DNA of 64,000 nt from Pannonibacter sp. SL95 (GTDB lineage Bacteria; Pseudomonadota; Alphaproteobacteria; Rhizobiales; Stappiaceae), in the NCBI RefSeq assembly GCF_026672425.1, contig NZ_JAPPRC010000006.1, positions 1,364,001 through 1,428,000 of the forward strand, given 5' to 3'. The notes beneath the pieces were generated by a model. The model had not been told where the DNA came from. It did no database searches and was given only the letters and a program-made list of their open reading frames with translations. The stretch's first letter is position 1, and each line of letters opens with the position of its first letter. This document shows, piece by piece, positions 1 to 8,818 of the stretch. The translations under genes and the position numbers were made by a program.

Positions 1-330
1 CTCACTCTGGCTGATGCGCATGGCATCGCCGAGCTTCAGGTCCTGGGCGATCTCGGCGCAGGTCTCGCGCTTGACCATGTGGTTGAGCCGCCGCGCCAGT
101 TCGCCCTCATCGGCGCGCGGAAAATGCCGGTGCAGCATGGTGGCGACCGCAAGGCCGAGCACCCGGTCGCCCAGGAACTCCAGGCGCTGATAGCTGCCGC
201 CGGCTTGCGGCGAGGCGAGCGCACTGGCATGCGTCAGGGCCTGCTCAAGCAGGCCGATATCGCGGAAGCGATGGCCGATCCGGTCCTCGACGCGGGAGAG
301 CGGATCGCCGATGGTCAGGCGTGAACTCAT
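1..330 (-). CDS. rnc: Ribonuclease III, N-terminal part (cut by window edge)
   Basis: This is the first 110 codons of RNase III, the double-strand-specific endoribonuclease that processes rRNA precursors and other structured RNAs. The ATG at 330 opens a protein beginning MSSRLTIGDPLSRVEDRIG. It contains the family signature around QRLEFLGDRVLGL, where the Glu and Asp belong to the metal-binding catalytic site. The C-terminal half and the dsRNA-binding domain lie outside the window. It follows lepB by 12 nt on the same strand, the usual lepB-rnc(-era) order. Identification rests on the signature and the context. Confidence 0.9.
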   Translation of the reverse strand, partial: MSSRLTIGDPLSRVEDRIGHRFRDIGLLEQALTHASALASPQAGGSYQRLEFLGDRVLGLAVATMLHRHFPRADEGELARRLNHMVKRETCAEIAQDLKLGDAMRISQSE

Positions 331-342
331 GGTGCTGCCGGG

Positions 343-1107
343 TCAGAGCGGGGTGAACATGCGATCCCAGCGCACGGTCCAGGGCCATTGCCAGAACATC
401 CAGGCGGGCTGACCATCGGAGACGGAGAAGAAGATCACTTCCGCCCGGCCAACCAGGTTTTCGAACGGAACATAGCCGACGCTCGACTCGACACGGCTGT
501 CGGAGGAGTTGTCGCGGTTGTCGCCCATCATGAAGTAGTGGCCGGCGGGAACCTTGAACACCTTGGTGTTGTCGCCAAAGCCGCGGGCGTTGAGGTCGAG
601 CGTGTCGTAGCTGACGCCGTTCGGCAGGGTTTCGCGGAAGCGGGCGACCGGCTGGCTGACGCCAAAGGAATCCTTCTCGACAAAGTCGGAGATCCGCTCG
701 CGCTTGACCGGCGTGCCGTTGATGTGCAGGGCGCCATCGATCATCTGGATCTCGTCGCCCGGAAGGCCGATCACGCGCTTGATATAGTCGGTGGAATTGT
801 CGCTTGGCAGCTTGAAGACGACAACATCGCCGCGCTCAGGTTCCGCGCTCCAGATCCGGCCCGAGAACGGCGCAAGACCAAAGGGGAACGAATAGCGCGA
901 ATAGCCGTAGCTGTACTTGGAGACGAAAAGATAATCGCCAATCAGCAGCGTGTTCATCATCGACCCCGACGGGATGTTGAACGGCTGGAACAGGAGCGTG
1001 CGCACCACCAGCGCCAGCAACAGCGCCTGCACGATCACCTTGACGGTCTCACCGAGACCGCCCTCCTGGGCCTTCTTGTTGTCGGTCACGCTCATCGGAT
1101 CCTTCAT
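343..1107 (-). CDS. lepB: Signal peptidase I
   Basis: Type I signal peptidase of the inner membrane, which cleaves signal peptides from exported proteins on the periplasmic side. One N-terminal membrane segment (about residues 22-40) is followed by the box with catalytic Ser49 (PSGSM) and by Lys110 in DYIKRVIGLPGDE, together the Ser-Lys dyad. The conserved GDNRDNSSDSR box lies near residue 195. At 254 residues the length is typical of alphaproteobacteria. An in-frame ATG four codons downstream (1095) is an alternative start. It sits between acpS and rnc on the same strand, but a 303-nt gap with a palindromic repeat separates it from acpS. Confidence 0.96.
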   Translation of the reverse strand: MKDPMSVTDNKKAQEGGLGETVKVIVQALLLALVVRTLLFQPFNIPSGSMMNTLLIGDYLFVSKYSYGYSRYSFPFGLAPFSGRIWSAEPERGDVVVFKLPSDNSTDYIKRVIGLPGDEIQMIDGALHINGTPVKRERISDFVEKDSFGVSQPVARFRETLPNGVSYDTLDLNARGFGDNTKVFKVPAGHYFMMGDNRDNSSDSRVESSVGYVPFENLVGRAEVIFFSVSDGQPAWMFWQWPWTVRWDRMFTPL

Positions 1108-1410
1108 CCTTCACTTCGCCGCCGCAGGCGAAATCTCGCGACTTGTACCGGTTCAAGGCTGCACTGGCAACGGACGACAGGATTACAGCTTCGCAATGTT
1201 GGGTGGGGGAGGCCGTCGCCACTTGCATCTCCGGGTCATCCCCGCCTTGTGCGGGGATCCAGCTGGTCCGATGCAGACCCGCCAGGCCTTGCGCCCTTTC
1301 GACGCCGCTTGGATCCCCGCACAAGGCGGGGATGACCGCGGTGCGAGAATGCCTCGCCAAGCGTATCAATGGCATAGGCCTGCTCAGAAGAATGAGCGCT
1401 GCCCCGATCC
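1108..1410. other. Intergenic gap between acpS and lepB
   Basis: No credible coding sequence is seen here. The predicted ORFs are artefacts of GC-rich DNA. The middle of the gap is the 102-bp palindromic element at 1235-1336. The remaining ~130 bp upstream of lepB would hold any lepB promoter and leader, but I saw no clear -35/-10 pair. Confidence 0.6.
1235..1336. repeat. Palindromic repeat family 2, copy 1
   Basis: The element starts GTCATCCCCGCC and ends GGCGGGGATGAC. The outer 27 bases form perfect inverted arms. Each arm is itself a small hairpin (CCCCGC / GCGGGG around CTTGT). A second copy with matching changes in both arms lies at 32209-32308, and a diverged relative at 50333-50430. 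This design of two inverted hairpins is that of REP/BIME-type intergenic repeats. It lies inside the acpS-lepB-rnc gene run. Confidence 0.85.
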
Positions 1411-1860
1411 TCACGCCTCGCTCGGATCGTCCTTCAGGGGCGGGGAGGGGGGCTCGGGCCAGTCGGAGGGCCAGGCGGAAATGACGACGAAGGCCTGGGC
1501 AAGGGGATAGTCGTCGGTGATGGTGAGATCGATGCGGGGCCGGAAGCCCTCGGGCGTCAAGGCGGCGAGGCGTTCAGCGGCGCTGCCGGTCAGCTGCAGC
1601 GTGGGGCGGCCGGAGGGCAGGTTGACGACGCCCATCTCGCGCCAGGCAACGCCCATGCGGATGCCGGTGCCGAGCGCCTTGGAACAGGCTTCCTTCGCCG
1701 CAAAGCGTTTGGCGTAGGAGGCAGCCCGTTCGGCCCGGCGATCGGATTTTGCCCGTTCGATCTCGGTGAAGACCCGCGCGGCAAAGCGCTCGCCGAACCG
1801 TTCCAGCGTCTGCTCGATGCGGCGGATGTCGCAAAGATCGCTGCCGATGCCGAGGATCAT
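1411..1860 (-). CDS. acpS: Holo-[acyl-carrier-protein] synthase
   Basis: Transfers the 4'-phosphopantetheine arm of CoA to the serine of apo-ACP, which is required for fatty acid and lipid A synthesis. The N-terminal [13 protein letters not shown] carries the metal-binding Asp, and [15 protein letters not shown] carries the conserved Glu and CoA-binding Lys. At 149 residues it is slightly longer than the ~130 of the family because of a proline-rich tail ([11 protein letters not shown]). It lies 22 nt after the DUF2062 gene, and acpS beside lepB is the usual alphaproteobacterial order. Confidence 0.95.
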   Translation of the reverse strand: MILGIGSDLCDIRRIEQTLERFGERFAARVFTEIERAKSDRRAERAASYAKRFAAKEACSKALGTGIRMGVAWREMGVVNLPSGRPTLQLTGSAAERLAALTPEGFRPRIDLTITDDYPLAQAFVVISAWPSDWPEPPSPPLKDDPSEA

Positions 1861-1882
1861 GACGAAGGGGCCTTTCGCAGGG

Positions 1883-2467
1883 TCACTCCGCCGGGCGCTC
1901 GCCGGCGGTCATCGCGTCATGGCGCAGGGCAAGGCGCTGCCGCTTGCGCTCCTGGTAGGCCTGGACGCTGACATAGACCGGAATGTAGCAAAGAATTCCG
2001 CACAGGATGCCAAGCGGAATGCCGCCAACCACCATCGGCTCGATGATGGGGAGCAGCGTGTCGAGCGACTGGGCCAGAAGATCGGCATGCATCAGCCCAT
2101 GGGTCGCATCGGCGGCGGTGTCCAGGCTGCCGGTTCCCAGGATCACATGGCCGAGCTTGTAGGTCGCGGCCCAGATGAAGGGGAAGGTCAGCGGATTGCC
2201 GACCGCCGTGCCAAGCGCGGAGGCAAGCACATTGCCGCGCACGATCAGCGCTGCGGCTGCCGCGATCATGAAGTGAAAGCCCATGAAGGGCGTGAAGGAC
2301 GCAAAGGCGCCGCAGGCAAACCCCAGTGCAACCGCATGCGGGGAGGCGGTCAGCCGCAGCACGCGCTTGCCATAGTAGCGGAAGGACCGCGCCCAGCTGG
2401 CCCGCGGCCAGACAGCCACGCGCAGCTTTTCAAATCGGCTTGGCGGTGTGCGGCGTTGAAACAGCAT
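1883..2467 (-). CDS. DUF2062 family inner-membrane protein
   Basis: A 194-residue membrane protein of the DUF2062 type, function unknown. Visible features are a basic N-terminus, then an Ala/Gly-rich membrane region with the [18 protein letters not shown] segment typical of the family, a second segment containing [14 protein letters not shown], and a third hydrophobic stretch before a basic tail ([11 protein letters not shown]). Start ATG at 2467. It lies between pyrE and acpS on the same strand with short gaps, as in other Hyphomicrobiales. The family call is from pattern recall, and no activity can be inferred. Confidence 0.85.
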   Translation of the reverse strand: MLFQRRTPPSRFEKLRVAVWPRASWARSFRYYGKRVLRLTASPHAVALGFACGAFASFTPFMGFHFMIAAAAALIVRGNVLASALGTAVGNPLTFPFIWAATYKLGHVILGTGSLDTAADATHGLMHADLLAQSLDTLLPIIEPMVVGGIPLGILCGILCYIPVYVSVQAYQERKRQRLALRHDAMTAGERPAE

Positions 2468-2515
2468 CGGGCGCTAGGGCCTCCGGCGTTTGGTGTGTCC
2501 GTGTCTGTGTCCGTG

Positions 2516-3097
2516 TCAGGCCAGGTTCCGGCTTCCCGGCTTGACCGGCGGAATGGCGGCGAGCTCTGCAGGAAGATTGTCAGGATCGTATGAAGGAACC
2601 TTATACTGCGTCAGCGCCACCAGCGGGACGCTGACATCCGCCTCACCGGCCGAACGGTCGATCAGGCAGGCAACGCCAACCACATCGGCGCCGATCGCCT
2701 TCAGCGCATCGACGGTCTCGCGGCTGGAGAGGCCGGTGGTGACGATGTCCTCGACGATGATGACGCGGGCACCCGGCTCAAGGTCAAAGCGGCGCAGACG
2801 GAACTGGCCGCCCTCGCGCTCCACCCACATCGCCGGCACGCCAAGATGGCGCGCCGTCTCGTAGCCCGGAATGAGCCCGCCAAGGGCCGGCGAGATGATG
2901 TAGTCGATGCGGCCGAGGTTGGCAGCGCGGATCTTGTCGGCGAGGGCCTTGCAGAGCTTCTCGGTCTTGTCCGGATGCATGAACACCCGTGCCTTCTGCA
3001 GGAAGACGGGGCTGCGCAGGCCGGAGGAAAGGATGAAGTGACCTTCGAGGATGGCGCCTGCCTCACGGAACAGGGCCAGGACGTCGTCCTGAGTCAT
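2516..3097 (-). CDS. pyrE: Orotate phosphoribosyltransferase
   Basis: Pyrimidine synthesis enzyme converting orotate plus PRPP to OMP. The PRPP-binding signature is [18 protein letters not shown] at about residues 113-130. The N-terminal region [19 protein letters not shown] is typical of the PyrE type found in Hyphomicrobiales. At 193 residues it is full length. It lies 27 nt after rel and 48 nt before the DUF2062 gene, all on the minus strand and probably in one transcription unit. Confidence 0.95.
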   Translation of the reverse strand: MTQDDVLALFREAGAILEGHFILSSGLRSPVFLQKARVFMHPDKTEKLCKALADKIRAANLGRIDYIISPALGGLIPGYETARHLGVPAMWVEREGGQFRLRRFDLEPGARVIIVEDIVTTGLSSRETVDALKAIGADVVGVACLIDRSAGEADVSVPLVALTQYKVPSYDPDNLPAELAAIPPVKPGSRNLA

Positions 3098-3124
3098 GCA
3101 AGTTTCCTGTCTGTCGTCCCGCTC

Positions 3125-5332
3125 TCAGCCGTTGACACGCGTCACGCTGGACACATTCGACTTGGTGCGGAGCTGGTTGATGATGCGGTTGAGATGTTTG
3201 AGGTCCCAGACCTCAAGGTCGATGATCATCTGATGGAAGTCAGCGACCTTGCGGACCATCTTGAGATTGTCGATGTTGCCGCCGTTTTCGCCGATCACCT
3301 GGGCAATGGCGGCCAGCGAGCCGGGCTCGTTGAGGGCGGACACGCTGATCCGGGCCGGGAAGCGCTCGGGATTGTCGATGTCGATGTCCCAGCGCACGTC
3401 GACCCACAGGTCGCTCTGGTCATCGAACTCCTTCAGCGCCGGCGACTGGATCGGATAGATCGTCAGCCCTTCCGACGGGGTCAGGATGCCGACGATCCGG
3501 TCACCGGGGACCGCGCCGCCATTGGGGGCGAAGTTGACCGGGATGTCGCCGGCAAGCCCGCGGATCGGCAAGGCATCGCCGTCGGTGCCAATGACCGTCG
3601 GGATTCGGAATTTCAGGCCATGGCCCTTTTCAAGGTCAAACCAGCCTTCGCCCGGCTCCGGCCGGATGATGCCGACACGTTCGTCCTGGTAGTCCGGGTG
3701 CACGGCCTTGACGACCTGCTGCGCGCTGACCTCGCCGCGCCCGACGGCCGCGAGCAGGTCGGCGATGCTGTCCTGGTCGAGCAGGCCAAGAACGCCATCG
3801 AGCAGGCTCTCCGAGTAGGGCTTGTCGGCACGGGTGAAGGCGCGTTGCAGGATATGCTCGCCGAGCGCGCCATACTGCTTGCGCACGGATTCGCGCGTCG
3901 CCCGGCGGATGGCGGCCTTGGCCTTGCCGGTCACGGCGATCGATTCCCAGGCCGGTGGCGGCGTTTGCGCCTGCGAGCGGACGATCTCGACCTCGTCGCC
4001 GTTCCTGAGTTCGGTCACCAGCGGCATGATCTTGCCGTTGAGCTTGCAGCCGACACAGGTGTTGCCGATGCTGGTATGAACCGCATAGGCAAAGTCGATC
4101 GGCGTCGCCCCGCGCGGCAGCGCGATCAGCCGGCCCTTTGGCGTGAAGCAGAACACCTGATCGTGGAACAGTTCGAGCTTGGTGTTTTCCAGGAACTCTT
4201 CCGGCGTGTCGCCCTGCGACAGCATGTCGATGGTGCGCCTGAGCCAGTCATAGGCGCGGCTTTCCTCGGTGTGCCGGGCGATGTTGCGTCCACCCGTCTC
4301 GCCGTCCTTGTAGAGCGCATGGGCGGCAATGCCGTATTCGGCAACGCGGTCCATGATCTGGGTGCGGATCTGCAGCTCCACGCGCTGGCGGCGGGGGCCG
4401 ACGATGGTGGTGTGGATCGAGCGGTAGTCGTTCTGCTTCGGCGTCGAGATGTAGTCCTTGAACCGCCCGGGCACGGTGGACCAGGTGGTGTGGATGACGC
4501 CCAGCACCCGGTAACAGGCCTCGGTGGTGCCGACGATGACGCGGAAGCCGTAGATGTCGGAGAGCTGCTCGAAGCCGAGCGACTTCTGCTGCATCTTGCG
4601 GAAGATCGAGTAGGGGCGCTTCTCGCGGCCCTTGACCTGCGCCGCGATGCCGCGTTCGGCGATGCGGGCCGTCAGCATTTCCTCGATGTCGGAAATCAGC
4701 CCGTCGTTTCGCTCGCGCAGGTTCGTCAGCCGTTCGGCCAGCGTTGCATAGGCATCCGGGTTGAGGGTGCGGAAGGCAAGGTCTTCCAGCTCCTCGCGCA
4801 TGTCCTGCATGCCCATGCGCCCGGCGAGCGGGGCATAGATTTCCATCGTCTCTTCGGCAATGCGCGCCCGCTTGTGCTCGGGCATGTGCTCGAGGGTGCG
4901 CATGTTGTGGAGACGGTCCGCCAGCTTGACCAGCAGAACGCGCACGTCATCGACGATGGCGAGCAGCAGCTTGCGGAAATTCTCCGCCTGCTTGGCCTTC
5001 TGCGTCTGCAGGTCGAGCCGCTTGATCTTGGTGAGGCCCTCGACAAGCTTGCCGATCTCCTCGCCGAAGATCGTGTCGATCTCGGCCCGGGTGGCGTCGG
5101 TGTCCTCGATGGTGTCGTGCAGCAGGGCAACGGCGATGGTCGCATCGTCGAGGCGCAGATCGGTAAGGATCGCGGCGACTTCGAGGGGATGCGAGAAATA
5201 GGGATCGCCCGAGGCACGGGTCTGCGACCCGTGCTTGCGCATGGCGTAGACATAGGCCTTGTTGAGCAAGGCCTCGTCCGCATTGGGGTTGTAACGGGTG
5301 ACCCGCTCGACAAGTTCGTATTGGCGCATCAT
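3125..5332 (-). CDS. rel: Bifunctional (p)ppGpp synthetase/hydrolase
   Basis: Single RelA/SpoT-homologue (Rsh) of alphaproteobacteria, making and degrading (p)ppGpp for the stringent response. Counting from the chosen start (MMRQYELVERV), the hydrolase HD domain has His48, His72-Asp73 and the LLHDTIED motif. The synthetase domain follows (RPYSIFRKMQQK, then FKDYISTPKQNDYRSIHT and the E-Q-I-R-T segment). Next come a TGS domain (FTPKGRLIALPRGATPIDFA) and a C-terminal ACT domain. Both active sites look intact. The ORF extends to 5362, but homologues begin at MMRQYEL, so 5332 (or 5329) is preferred. It lies between rpoZ and pyrE. Confidence 0.95.
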   Translation of the reverse strand: MMRQYELVERVTRYNPNADEALLNKAYVYAMRKHGSQTRASGDPYFSHPLEVAAILTDLRLDDATIAVALLHDTIEDTDATRAEIDTIFGEEIGKLVEGLTKIKRLDLQTQKAKQAENFRKLLLAIVDDVRVLLVKLADRLHNMRTLEHMPEHKRARIAEETMEIYAPLAGRMGMQDMREELEDLAFRTLNPDAYATLAERLTNLRERNDGLISDIEEMLTARIAERGIAAQVKGREKRPYSIFRKMQQKSLGFEQLSDIYGFRVIVGTTEACYRVLGVIHTTWSTVPGRFKDYISTPKQNDYRSIHTTIVGPRRQRVELQIRTQIMDRVAEYGIAAHALYKDGETGGRNIARHTEESRAYDWLRRTIDMLSQGDTPEEFLENTKLELFHDQVFCFTPKGRLIALPRGATPIDFAYAVHTSIGNTCVGCKLNGKIMPLVTELRNGDEVEIVRSQAQTPPPAWESIAVTGKAKAAIRRATRESVRKQYGALGEHILQRAFTRADKPYSESLLDGVLGLLDQDSIADLLAAVGRGEVSAQQVVKAVHPDYQDERVGIIRPEPGEGWFDLEKGHGLKFRIPTVIGTDGDALPIRGLAGDIPVNFAPNGGAVPGDRIVGILTPSEGLTIYPIQSPALKEFDDQSDLWVDVRWDIDIDNPERFPARISVSALNEPGSLAAIAQVIGENGGNIDNLKMVRKVADFHQMIIDLEVWDLKHLNRIINQLRTKSNVSSVTRVNG

Positions 5333-5409
5333 GGCCGGAGTTGCATCATGCCGACAAAACACAAGGCGGCATGGCGCACCCGTCTAACGGCTTTCGCCTG
5401 CCACCAACC

Positions 5410-5808
5410 TCAAATGTCGTCCGAACGCTCCGGCGGGACAAGCCCTTCCAGACCGCGCAGCAGATCTTCTTCCGACATGCGGTCGAATTCGACGCTGGAA
5501 TCGTCCACGGCGTTGATCTGGGTGCCGCCGGACTGGCTGGAGGGAACCATCGGCACGGCTTCCGGCTCCGGCTCGTCCACTTCCACGTACTTCTGCAGCG
5601 AGTGGATCAGGTCTTCCTTGAGATCTTCCGGGCTGACCATCTCGTCAGCGATCTCGCGCAGGGCGACGACCGGGTTCTTGTCGTTGTCGCGGTCGACGGT
5701 CAGCGGCGAGCCACTGGAAATCATCCGGGCGCGATGGGCTGCCAGCAGCACGAGCTCGAACCGGTTATCGACCTTGTCGATGCAATCCTCGACGGTCACG
5801 CGCGCCAT
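5410..5808 (-). CDS. rpoZ: DNA-directed RNA polymerase omega subunit
   Basis: Small RNA polymerase assembly subunit. [13 protein letters not shown] and [19 protein letters not shown] are the omega signatures. The family core ends near residue 75. The acidic C-terminal extension to 132 residues ([11 protein letters not shown]) is common in Hyphomicrobiales. It heads the rpoZ-rel-pyrE run, and rpoZ next to rel is a widely conserved pairing. A good promoter is visible upstream (5846-5874). Confidence 0.96.
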   Translation of the reverse strand: MARVTVEDCIDKVDNRFELVLLAAHRARMISSGSPLTVDRDNDKNPVVALREIADEMVSPEDLKEDLIHSLQKYVEVDEPEPEAVPMVPSSQSGGTQINAVDDSSVEFDRMSEEDLLRGLEGLVPPERSDDI

Positions 5809-5845
5809 AGGATGTCTCCATGTTGATTGGAACTTGAGTCACCAG

Positions 5846-5874
5846 CGTATACGGCCAACCGCAACGTCGTGCAA
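5846..5874 (-). promoter_or_regulatory. Predicted sigma-70-type promoter of rpoZ
   Basis: Read on the minus strand: -35 TTGCAC (5869-5874), a 17-nt spacer, and -10 TATACG (5846-5851), about 38 nt upstream of the rpoZ ATG. Spacing and hexamers fit the alphaproteobacterial housekeeping consensus. Confidence 0.6.
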
Positions 5875-6176
5875 GCCTTCGCGGCGCAACATGGTTCATC
5901 CACTGAATAATCAGTGAAGAAAACGATTTCAGGCGCGGGCCCAGTCAATCTTTACGATTGCGGCAACTGCATTCGATGTAGTACCTCAAGCAGTGCAGGC
6001 GTGGAAATTGGGGCATTTTCATGGCTGGTCTGGCTGAAACCGCAAATCAGGCATATCAAAAAGCGGCAACCAACAGTAGAGTGTACACGGCATGACGTGG
6101 TTGCCGACCCGGCGAGCCAGATTGTTGCGAGCACCGCTGCTAAACAACAACGCCGAACGCAAGGGCAGGGTTTCAT
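5875..6176. other. Intergenic region upstream of the NYN-domain gene
   Basis: About 300 bp between divergent genes, less GC-rich than the surroundings, with no coding signal I can support. It must contain the promoter of the NYN-domain gene. No structured RNA was recognised. Confidence 0.5.
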
Positions 6177-6776
6177 ATGTTCGATTCACGCGAAAAAATT
6201 GCTTTGTTTATTGATGGAGCTAATCTGTATTCGACTGCCAAGGCAATCGGCTTCGACATTGACTACAAGATGCTCCTCAAGGAATTCCAGGGCAAAGGTT
6301 ACTTGCTCCGCGCCTATTACTATACGGCAATCATCGAGGATCAGGAATATTCCTCGATTCGTCCGCTGATCGATTGGCTTGACTACAACGGCTACAAGGT
6401 GGTTACGAAGCCCGTGAAGGAATTCGTCGACAGCACCGGCCGTCGCAAGGTCAAGGGCAACATGGACATCGAGCTGGCGATCGACGCCATGCAGCTCGTC
6501 GACCATGTCGACCACATCGTCCTGTTCTCCGGCGACGGGGATTTCCGCTCGCTGGTCGAGGCGCTGCAGCGCAAGGGCCGCAAGGTTTCCGTCGTCTCGA
6601 CGCTGCAGACCCAGCCGCCGATGATCGCCGACGATCTGCGCCGCCAGGCTGACCACTTCATCGACCTGGCCCATCTGGCCTCGCGCGTTGGCCGCGAACC
6701 GGTGGAACGCCCGGCCCGCATGACCGACCGTGACCGGGACCGCGAGCGCGAGATCGACGAGGACGACGACTACTGA
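6177..6776 (+). CDS. NYN domain (LabA/DUF88-like) protein, putative PIN-like nuclease
   Basis: Protein of 199 residues whose first ~165 residues form a LabA-like NYN domain, a PIN-fold family proposed to act as metal-dependent RNases. Visible acidic motifs are ALFIDGANLY near the N-terminus, NMDIELAIDAMQL in the middle and LFSGDGDFRSLVEAL toward the end, the expected Asp-rich catalytic arrangement. The charged tail (TDRDRDREREIDEDDDY) is low complexity. Its stop codon overlaps the start of the downstream uracil-DNA glycosylase by one base (TGATG), suggesting translational coupling. The substrate is unknown. Confidence 0.88.
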   Translation: MFDSREKIALFIDGANLYSTAKAIGFDIDYKMLLKEFQGKGYLLRAYYYTAIIEDQEYSSIRPLIDWLDYNGYKVVTKPVKEFVDSTGRRKVKGNMDIELAIDAMQLVDHVDHIVLFSGDGDFRSLVEALQRKGRKVSVVSTLQTQPPMIADDLRRQADHFIDLAHLASRVGREPVERPARMTDRDRDREREIDEDDDY

Positions 6777-7435
6777 TGGCATCGGCAGGCTGCATGCCGC
6801 TGGATCCGGGCAGGGACTGCCCGGACTGCCCGCGTCTGGTTGCTTTCCGCCTGGAGCACCGGGCGCGGTTTCCCGACTGGTTCAACGCCCCGGTCCCCAC
6901 CTTCAACAGTGAAAACCCACAACTGATGGTGGTCGGACTTGCGCCCGGACTGCGCGGGGCCAATCGAACCGGCCGGCCTTTTACTGGTGATTATGCCGGT
7001 GATTTACTTTACGAGACCCTGATCGACTATGGTTTCGCGCGGGGAACCTATCAGGCCCGCCCCGACGACGGGCTGCAGCTAACCGGTGCGATGATCACCA
7101 ATGCGGTCCGCTGCGTGCCACCGGAGAACAAGCCGACCGGTCCGGAAATCAACACCTGCCGCCCTTACCTGGTCGCGACGCTTGAGGCTACGACAAGCGT
7201 GCGCGCCGTTCTGGCGCTTGGCCGCATCGCCCATGACACGTTCCTGTCGACGCTGGGCCTGCCCCGCAGCCGCCATGCCTTTGCCCATGGCGCGAGGCAT
7301 GACCTGACCTACAACGGCCGCGCCCTGATGCTGTTCGACAGCTACCACTGCTCCCGTTACAACACCAACACGGGCCGCCTGACACGCGAGATGTTCCGCG
7401 ATGTCTTCACCTCCATGCAGGCCGCGCTGGGGTAG
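6776..7435 (+). CDS. Uracil-DNA glycosylase, family 5-like (Fe-S type)
   Basis: Base-excision repair glycosylase of the iron-sulfur UDG superfamily. Cys15, Cys18, Cys113 and Cys128 fit the four-cysteine cluster pattern. Motif 1 reads GLAPGLRGANRTGRPF (residues 54-69). The Ala where families 1 and 4 have an acidic residue points to family 5 (UDGb). The C-terminal DNA-binding motif is DSYHCSRYNT. At 219 residues it is full length. It overlaps the NYN gene by one base, so the two are probably co-translated. The family-5 assignment is inferred from motif 1. Confidence 0.88.
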   Translation: MASAGCMPLDPGRDCPDCPRLVAFRLEHRARFPDWFNAPVPTFNSENPQLMVVGLAPGLRGANRTGRPFTGDYAGDLLYETLIDYGFARGTYQARPDDGLQLTGAMITNAVRCVPPENKPTGPEINTCRPYLVATLEATTSVRAVLALGRIAHDTFLSTLGLPRSRHAFAHGARHDLTYNGRALMLFDSYHCSRYNTNTGRLTREMFRDVFTSMQAALG

Positions 7436-7473
7436 GGAATAGGCAGGCCGACCGGCTGTTCCCCTTTCCTTTT

Positions 7474-7613
7474 TCGTCATGCCATGGCTCGACCATGGCA
7501 TCCATGCCGTTGCCTTTCCGTGTGGGGACAGCTTTTCGATGGCGTATGTCTGTGAGGCTGGCCGGGTGGTTAGGTCACGGCGTGGATGCCATGATCAAGT
7601 CATGGCATGACGA
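7474..7613. repeat. Palindromic repeat family 1, unit A1
   Basis: A 140-bp element starting TCGTCATGCCATGG and ending CATGGCATGACGA, with ~36-bp imperfect inverted arms. Each arm contains its own 9-bp hairpin (ATGCCATGG / CCATGGCAT). It lies 38 bp after the glycosylase stop. It shares its arms, but not its centre, with the units at 17203-18014. Confidence 0.88.
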
Positions 7614-7695
7614 AGGAGAGGGGAGGCGCGGCACTTCGCTTTGGGCCTCGCCAGTCCCTTCAGCAGCAGCCAACACACGCGTTTCCCTTCCATCG

Positions 7696-7835
7696 TCGTC
7701 ATGCCATGGCTCGACAATGGCATCCATGCCGATGCCTGTCCGAGTGGGGACAGCCTTTCGAGGGTGTGTGTCTGTGAGGCTGGTCGGGTGGTGAGGGCAC
7801 GGCGTGGATGCCATGGTCAAGTCATGGCATGACGA
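7696..7835. repeat. Palindromic repeat family 1, unit A2
   Basis: Second 140-bp unit in the same orientation, starting 222 bp after unit A1, with the same arms and a centre closely similar to A1 (shared TGTCTGTGAGGCTGG). The 82-bp spacer between A1 and A2 contains nothing else recognisable. Together they fill the 413-bp gap between the convergent glycosylase and bpt genes. Confidence 0.88.
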
Positions 7836-7848
7836 AGACCGTGAGCGT

Positions 7849-8610
7849 TCAGGGTGTGGCAACCGGCTCTGCCAGGGACCAGCCGTCCGGACCCAGGTGT
7901 TCCTGCGGCTGGAAGCGGGCCTTGTAGGCCATCTTGTCGGAGCCATCGACCCAGTAGCCGAGATAGACATAGGGCAAGCCCAGCTTGCGGGCGCGTTCGA
8001 TGTGATCCAGGATCATGAAAGTGCCGATGCTGAGGTCCTGCCGGTCCGGATCGTAGAACGAATAGACCATCGAAAGTCCGTCGGCGAGGCGGTCACTGAG
8101 GGCGACCGCGACGAGCGGGCCAGTGCCGCGGCGGGTCAGGAAGCTGTCCGGCCCCCGGCGGCGATACTCCACCACCATCGTGTCGACATGGGTGTCCTCG
8201 ATCATCATGGCATAGTCGAGCACGGTCATCTCGGACATGCCGCCATTCTCGTGCCGGGCCTGAAGATAGGTGCGGAACAGATCGTATTGTTCGGATGACG
8301 GGGAGGGCGGCATCTCGGCGCCGATCAGGTCGCTGCCCGTCTTCCAGGTGCGCCGGAACGAGCGGGTCCAGGTAAAATCGGCAACACGCACGCGAACGGA
8401 TACGCAGGCGCGGCACATTTCGCAGGCCGGCCGGTAGGCGATGTTCTGGCTGCGGCGGAAACCGCCCTGGGTAAGGACATCGTTGAGCGAGGACGCTTGA
8501 TGACCGACGAGGTGGGTGAATACCTTCCTCTCCTGGCGCCCGGGCAGATATGGGCAAGGCGCGGGGGCGGTCAGATAGAACTGCGGATGGTCAATCGGGT
8601 GACGGGTCAC
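7849..8610 (-). CDS. bpt: Aspartate/glutamate leucyltransferase (Bpt)
   Basis: N-end-rule aminoacyl-tRNA-protein transferase that conjugates leucine to N-terminal Asp or Glu, marking proteins for ClpS/ClpAP. Family marks are the N-terminal [15 protein letters not shown], the [15 protein letters not shown] cysteine pair, and the C-terminal [18 protein letters not shown] signature. At 253 residues it is full length. The start is a GTG at 8610 giving [11 protein letters not shown], the usual start of homologues. It is monocistronic and convergent with the upstream repeats. Confidence 0.93.
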   Translation of the reverse strand: MTRHPIDHPQFYLTAPAPCPYLPGRQERKVFTHLVGHQASSLNDVLTQGGFRRSQNIAYRPACEMCRACVSVRVRVADFTWTRSFRRTWKTGSDLIGAEMPPSPSSEQYDLFRTYLQARHENGGMSEMTVLDYAMMIEDTHVDTMVVEYRRRGPDSFLTRRGTGPLVAVALSDRLADGLSMVYSFYDPDRQDLSIGTFMILDHIERARKLGLPYVYLGYWVDGSDKMAYKARFQPQEHLGPDGWSLAEPVATP

Positions 8611-8818
8611 GACCGCTATTCAGCTCCTGCTGCGTCCTTTCGTCCCTCTAATACGAGGCCGTCGCTGCAAGGACGTCAACAAAAGAATGCGGCATCCATG
8701 CCAGTGAGCTGGCAAAGCTGGGGAGCAATTGTAACCGAGTGGCGTCAGATGCCCGGCGCAGGCGCGCCGGGTCAAGGATCGGAGCTGGTGTCGTGAGGTG
8801 TTGAGCCGGGCGTCCGCG

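Noticed and set aside
2846-5917. 1023-codon open frame on the plus strand
   Set aside because: It lies antisense to pyrE, rel and rpoZ, whose domains are unmistakable; the frame is open only because of high GC3.
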